Source: Planctomycetota bacterium
GTDB taxonomy: Bacteria > Planctomycetota > Phycisphaerae > UBA1845
Assembly: GCA_029558835.1 (NCBI GenBank)
Contig: JAKQDH010000012.1
Span: 17,791-81,790 of the forward strand
Direction: 5' to 3'
DNA: 64,000 bases
Shown here: piece after piece, positions 60,178 through 64,000 of the stretch
Layout: the number at the start of each line of letters is the position of its first letter
Numbering within the stretch: the stretch's first letter is position 1
The notes under the pieces: model-generated
What the model was told of the DNA's origin: nothing
The model's database searches: none
Seen by the model: the letters and a program-made list of their open reading frames with translations, nothing else
Position numbers and translations under genes: made by a program

Positions 60178-61890
60178 CTACTTCTTCGGCAGGCGTTTGA
60201 CCGCCCACGCCGCCAGTGCCTCTCGGTCAATCTTCGCGTTATGCCGCACGTCCACCGGCAGCGCACGCCGGAACAGAAAGTCACGCACCGGCCGCGTCAC
60301 CTCTTGGACGCTCGCCAACGCGGACAACTGCCGCCGCAGCACCTCCGCGGCCCGCCGGCTGGGGTACTGCCCGGGCAACGGTTCCACCACGACCGCCGGC
60401 CGGGCCTCGCCCTGCCTGCCCACGCGTACCAGGGCACAGCGCCGCACGGCCGGGTGGGCGTTGAATACGCCTTCGCTCGCCACCGAGTACAGCGGGCCCT
60501 GCCGCGTCTCCACCCGGTGGGCTTTCCGGCCGCAGAACCAGATACGCCCGTCGTCGTCAAGGTATCCGACATCCCCCATCCGGTGCCAGACTTCCGGTCC
60601 GTCGTGAATCTTGGCGGCCCGGGTCGCCTCTGGCCGGCCGTAGTAGGTGCGGGTCACGACCTCACCGGCCACCACGATCTCGCCGATCTGACCCCGCGGT
60701 ACCTCCAGCCCGTCCGACCACGCCTCGATCGGCTCGTCGCTGACGCGGATGAACCGCACGCGAATGTCCGGAACTGGTCGACCGACGCACGTCCCCGCTC
60801 CCCGGGCGCTGCGCTCAACGCATCCGCGCAGCACTTCGCGGCCGGTGATCGTCGCCACCGGCAAAGCCTCGGTAGCCCCGTACGGCGTGTGCACTTCGGC
60901 GTCCGGCGGCAGCACCTGCCGCAACCGCTCCAGCAGTCGCCACGACACGGGCGCCCCGGCGATCAGGATGCGTTTCAACGGTGACAACGTCCGCCCAGCG
61001 GCCGCACAGTAGGTGCTCACGCGGTCCCACAGTGCCGGCGAGCCGAAGCTCGACGCGGCTCCGTGGTCCTGGATGGCCGAGATGATCTTGAGCGGATCCG
61101 CGCGACCCGGATGCGAAGCGTCCATGTCGGGAATGACGCACGTCATACCCATTCCCGGCCCGAACAACGCGAACAGCGGAAACGTCGCCAAATGCACCTC
61201 GCCCGCTTGCAGGCCATAGAGCGCCTGAATCTGCCGAACCTGGGCGTCGAAGATGCCGTGCGTAAAGACGACCCCCTTCGGGGCCCCGGTGGCACCGCTG
61301 GTGAACAGGATGGCCGCCGGCTCGTCAGGTCGCGTTTCCGCCGGCGTGCAGCGCGAGTTCTGGCCGTGAACAAGTTCCGCTAAGGTCGGTCCTCGCCAGC
61401 CGAACCGGCGTCCAACCGTCACCCGCGGTCCGATGGTGCGGAAGGCAGCCGGGCGAAGCAGGCTCAGCACGTGGCCGGCCGGGATGCCGATCAGTGCCTG
61501 CGGAGCCACGCCGGCCACGCACTCGACCATCCGCCGCACGCCGAGCCCTGCATCGATCAGCACCGGCAGCGCCCCGATCTTGAACACCGCGAACGTCAGG
61601 GCGACGAAATCCAGACCCGGGCGCACCATCATCAACACCCGCATGCCGCGTTCGATGCCCGCCTCGGCCAATCCCGCGGCACACGCGTTGGAGCGCTCCT
61701 CAAGCTCCGCGAAACTCCAGGACGTGTACCCTCCCCCACCCCACCGCCCGCGCCGTCGAGCCACGACGACGGCCGGGCGATCGCTCAGACGCTCGGCTAT
61801 GTCGGTCAACCGCCGCGCGATGTTGCAGGACACCGGCCCGGCAGTGGCTGGGGCGACGCCTGCATCGGGCTGGGCAGTGGTCACACTCAT
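60178..61890 (-). CDS. oleC: OleC-like acyl-AMP/beta-lactone-forming ligase
   Basis: A 570-residue ANL enzyme close to OleC. Motifs: ILFTSGATGAPKGVVFTHGI (A3), FPLFALFGPGMGMTCVIPDM (an OleC-characteristic segment), YGATEALPVATI (A5, OleC form) and MGDVGYLDDDGRIWFCGRKA (A7/A8). OleC activates the 3-hydroxyacid made by OleA/OleD and closes it to a beta-lactone that OleB decarboxylates to an alkene. Start ATG 61890 is chosen because the N-terminal IARRLTDIAERLSDRPAVVV then begins as usual. It is divergent from the UbiD gene at 62081, sharing a 190-base region. Confidence 0.82.
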   Translation of the reverse strand: MSVTTAQPDAGVAPATAGPVSCNIARRLTDIAERLSDRPAVVVARRRGRWGGGGYTSWSFAELEERSNACAAGLAEAGIERGMRVLMMVRPGLDFVALTFAVFKIGALPVLIDAGLGVRRMVECVAGVAPQALIGIPAGHVLSLLRPAAFRTIGPRVTVGRRFGWRGPTLAELVHGQNSRCTPAETRPDEPAAILFTSGATGAPKGVVFTHGIFDAQVRQIQALYGLQAGEVHLATFPLFALFGPGMGMTCVIPDMDASHPGRADPLKIISAIQDHGAASSFGSPALWDRVSTYCAAAGRTLSPLKRILIAGAPVSWRLLERLRQVLPPDAEVHTPYGATEALPVATITGREVLRGCVERSARGAGTCVGRPVPDIRVRFIRVSDEPIEAWSDGLEVPRGQIGEIVVAGEVVTRTYYGRPEATRAAKIHDGPEVWHRMGDVGYLDDDGRIWFCGRKAHRVETRQGPLYSVASEGVFNAHPAVRRCALVRVGRQGEARPAVVVEPLPGQYPSRRAAEVLRRQLSALASVQEVTRPVRDFLFRRALPVDVRHNAKIDREALAAWAVKRLPKK

Positions 61891-62080
61891 CGACGTTCCA
61901 TCACCTGGACGCCAGTAGGTGCCGCAGCAAGGGCGGGAGGCAGGATACGCCCGCGCACAGGGGCTGTCGATGCTGGCGGAGGCATGGCGCCGCGACAAAT
62001 GACATCGCCCGGGGCTCCCCGCGTCAGCGCTCCCGCTGTATAACTCGCTGTCCCGCTATGGTTCTTGATGGGGATTGACC

Positions 62081-63625
62081 GTGCCTTACGCCGACATGCA
62101 GGAATTCGTCGCGGACCTGGACGCTCGCGGCTGGCTGGCGCGGGTGGGCGTCGAGGTTGACCCGATCCTGGAGACTGCGGCCATCGCGGAGCGGCAGAGC
62201 AAGCTGCCAGCCGCCGATGGCCTGCCGCCGCCGGTGACTGATCCGGTGCATGGCCGGTGCGGCGGGCACGCGCTGCTGTTCGAGCGCGTGCAGGGCTCGG
62301 CCATCCCCGTGGCCATCAACCTCTTCGGCAGCTACGCCCGCATGCGGCTCGCGCTGGGCGTAGACAGCTTCGACGAGCTAGCGCAACGCGCCCGCGAACT
62401 CATCAAACCGCAGATGCCGACCACGTTCATCGAAAAGATGAAGAAGCTGCCCGAGCTGGCGAAGCTGGCCGGCTTCGCGCCGCGATCGGTCCGCCGCGGC
62501 CAATGCCAGGAAGTCGTCCACACCGACGATGCCAACCTGCTCGACCTGCCCGTGATTCAATGCTGGCCGCATGACGGCGAACCGGGCTACGGGCTGAAGC
62601 CGGCCGAGAGTCGCGACGGCACCGGGCGGTACTTCACGCTGGCGGCCGTGGTGACGCAGCCGCCGGGCGGCGGGCCGGTCAACCTGGGCATGTACCGCGT
62701 GCAGGTCTTCGACCGCAAGCTGGCGGCCGTGCACTGGCACCTGCATCACGACGGCGCCCGCAACTTCCGGGCTTACCGCGCGCAGAACGAACGTATGCCA
62801 ATCGCGCTCGTCCTGGGCGGTGAGCCCGTGCTGCCCTTCGCCTCGACGTGCCCGCTGCCGCCCGACGTCAGTGAACTGCTGTTCGCCGGGTTTCTACAAG
62901 GTAGCGGCATCGAGATGGTGCCCGCCCGCACAGTACCGCTCGAAGTACCGGCTCGGGCGGAAATCGTCGTCGAGGGCTGGGTGGACCCGCAGCGGACGCT
63001 GCTGGAAGGACCGTTCGGCGACCATACGGGTTTCTACTCGCTGGCGGATCACTACCCGGCGCTCACTGTCACCGCCATCACGCACCGCGCGCAGCCCGTG
63101 TATCCGGCGACCATTGTCGGCCGACCGCCGATGGAGGATTACTACCTCGGCAAGGCCACGGAACGCCTCTTCCTGCCGCTGCTGCAGATGCTCATTCCCG
63201 ACCTGATTGACTACGACCTGCCGATGTTCGGGGCGTTTCACAACTGTGTATTCGTGCAGATTCGCAAGGAATACCCGTTGCAGGCCCGCAAGGTGATGAA
63301 CAGCATCTGGGGCGCCGGCCAGATGATGTTTTCGAAGATGATCGTCGTTGTGGACGACTATGTAAACGTCCACGACGAACAGGACGTGCTCTTTCACCTG
63401 GCAGCCAACGTGGACTGGCGGCGGGACATCATGGTCGTGGACGGCCCCTGCGACATTCTCGACCACGCCACGCCGCAGTACGGTTCCGGCGCCAAGATCG
63501 GCATCGACGCCACCCGCAAAATCCCCGGCGAGGGCACCGTCCGCGACTGGCCCGCGCCGCTGGAAATCAGCGAGTCCATCCGCGCGCGCGTGCAGGAACG
63601 CTGGCGTGAGTATGGATTCGAGTGA
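62081..63625 (+). CDS. UbiD-family prenylated-FMN decarboxylase
   Basis: A 514-residue UbiD-type (de)carboxylase. GTG 62081 follows GGGGA by six bases; a TTG two codons upstream is possible. It has the usual three-domain order. Segments such as VAINLFGSYARMRLALG, LGMYRVQVFDRKLAAVHWHL, RTVPLEVPARAEIVVEGWVD and EGPFGDHTGFYSLADHYPAL (with the conserved Glu and the G-E-F/GPFGDHTG loop) are typical. Such enzymes decarboxylate (hetero)aromatic or alpha,beta-unsaturated acids with prFMN made by UbiX; no UbiX is seen here. It may belong to ubiquinone or menaquinone synthesis, or, given divergence from oleC, to the lipid cluster. A hairpin follows the stop. Confidence 0.85.
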   Translation: MPYADMQEFVADLDARGWLARVGVEVDPILETAAIAERQSKLPAADGLPPPVTDPVHGRCGGHALLFERVQGSAIPVAINLFGSYARMRLALGVDSFDELAQRARELIKPQMPTTFIEKMKKLPELAKLAGFAPRSVRRGQCQEVVHTDDANLLDLPVIQCWPHDGEPGYGLKPAESRDGTGRYFTLAAVVTQPPGGGPVNLGMYRVQVFDRKLAAVHWHLHHDGARNFRAYRAQNERMPIALVLGGEPVLPFASTCPLPPDVSELLFAGFLQGSGIEMVPARTVPLEVPARAEIVVEGWVDPQRTLLEGPFGDHTGFYSLADHYPALTVTAITHRAQPVYPATIVGRPPMEDYYLGKATERLFLPLLQMLIPDLIDYDLPMFGAFHNCVFVQIRKEYPLQARKVMNSIWGAGQMMFSKMIVVVDDYVNVHDEQDVLFHLAANVDWRRDIMVVDGPCDILDHATPQYGSGAKIGIDATRKIPGEGTVRDWPAPLEISESIRARVQERWREYGFE

Positions 63626-63626
63626 T

Positions 63627-63648
63627 CCGGGATTATTCACCATCCCGG
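63627..63648 (+). terminator. Short hairpin after the UbiD gene
   Basis: CCGGGAT (63627-63633) pairs with ATCCCGG (63642-63648) around an eight-base loop, two bases after the stop codon. No T-run follows. A weak factor-independent or a factor-dependent terminator is plausible. Confidence 0.45.
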
Positions 63649-64000
63649 TGCTGATAGCATAACGCGTCGCGGCGGGGGCATTCAAGGGCGAGATCGGGGG
63701 TTGACGGCCGGAAGCAGGCCTGCGGGACGGCGCTGCGGGCAGACCGCCCCCTACCCCCACAGCCCGCACGGGGCCGGGGAGAGTGCCGGGGGCCGGGTTG
63801 TCGAGGGAATCACTCACGCAGGACGAGGCTCAAATGCGCATGCCGTGGCGGCGACATCCAACGCCGCGGTCGCGGCGGCCGTCCCCAGACGCACTCGGCA
63901 CCACGCCGCCCGGTCGGCAGACGGTGCGGTTGCCACCACCGCTCAAGCCGCGCCAGCAGCCGGTCCCACAACACCCCCGCCGCGCGGGCCACGTCCACGA
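63649..64000. other. End of window, nothing certain
   Basis: About 350 GC-rich bases. An open frame on the minus strand (63810-64000) continues past the window and is listed separately. Confidence 0.4.
63810..64000 (-). CDS. Possible C-terminal end of a gene (partial)
   Basis: A minus-strand open frame enters from beyond the window and stops at 63810 after 62 residues, ending RHAHLSLVLRE. It is Arg/Trp-rich (LLARLERWWQPHRLP) and not recognisable. Another frame on the same strand ends near 63944, and a rightward frame starts at ATG 63834. None is favoured by an SD or similarity. Confidence 0.25.
   Translation of the reverse strand, partial: VDVARAAGVLWDRLLARLERWWQPHRLPTGRRGAECVWGRPPRPRRWMSPPRHAHLSLVLRE

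Overview
The window looks like chromosome from a high-GC planctomycete, most likely a Phycisphaerae-like lineage. This rests on family habits rather than a marker gene: secreted proteins ending in a short Asp-rich dockerin-like tail (1131-3407, 4015-6285, 20230-22113), a DUF1570 metallopeptidase-like protein, a Cys-rich GACCL...CDPNPC tail (41125-42330), an OleC/OleD pair, and many palindromic intergenic repeats. No rRNA, tRNA or CRISPR array was seen.

Layout. 0-6.3 kb: end of a secreted protein, then two divergent secreted M14 zinc carboxypeptidase paralogues. 6.5-16.8 kb: housekeeping genes (PLP cysteine-synthase-like enzyme, HI0933 flavoprotein, O-methyltransferase, DUF1570 protein, M42-like peptidase, purN, mutL). 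17.2-24.7 kb: a coupled pair of poorly known genes, an HPt protein, an RCC1-repeat protein and an arylsulfotransferase-like secreted protein. 24.8-34.2 kb: an acyl-CoA ligase, a polysaccharide flippase carrying in-frame palindromic repeats, two TPR proteins and a thioredoxin-fold protein lacking its cysteines. 34.8-40.5 kb: accD, rpe, pgk, gap and amrS, all on the minus strand. 41-46 kb: a carboxypeptidase-regulatory-domain protein, a DNA methyltransferase with a C-terminal nuclease-like domain, an unknown partner, and the decayed remains of an IS200/RAYT transposase. 46-50.5 kb: a MacAB-like export operon. 50.7-52.7 kb: small hypotheticals and REP-like repeats. 52.7-61.9 kb: an eight-gene minus-strand lipid cluster (oleC, oleD, a beta-ketoacyl-ACP synthase, an ACP, two CrtI-like desaturase/oxidoreductases, fabZ, fabI). 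62-63.6 kb: a divergent UbiD-type decarboxylase.

Two things stand out. First, the lipid cluster combines a dedicated ACP-based elongation set with two phytoene-desaturase-like enzymes and the last-step olefin enzymes OleC/OleD; this suggests an unusual unsaturated lipid or hydrocarbon whose product I cannot name. Second, at least six families of palindromic repeats occupy the intergenic space, and in several places they lie in frame inside genes. One family borders a RAYT transposase remnant, as in REP/BIME systems. Another (near 10.2, 19.8 and 57.2 kb) has a conserved core closed by a different but still complementary outer stem in each copy, which suggests selection on structure.
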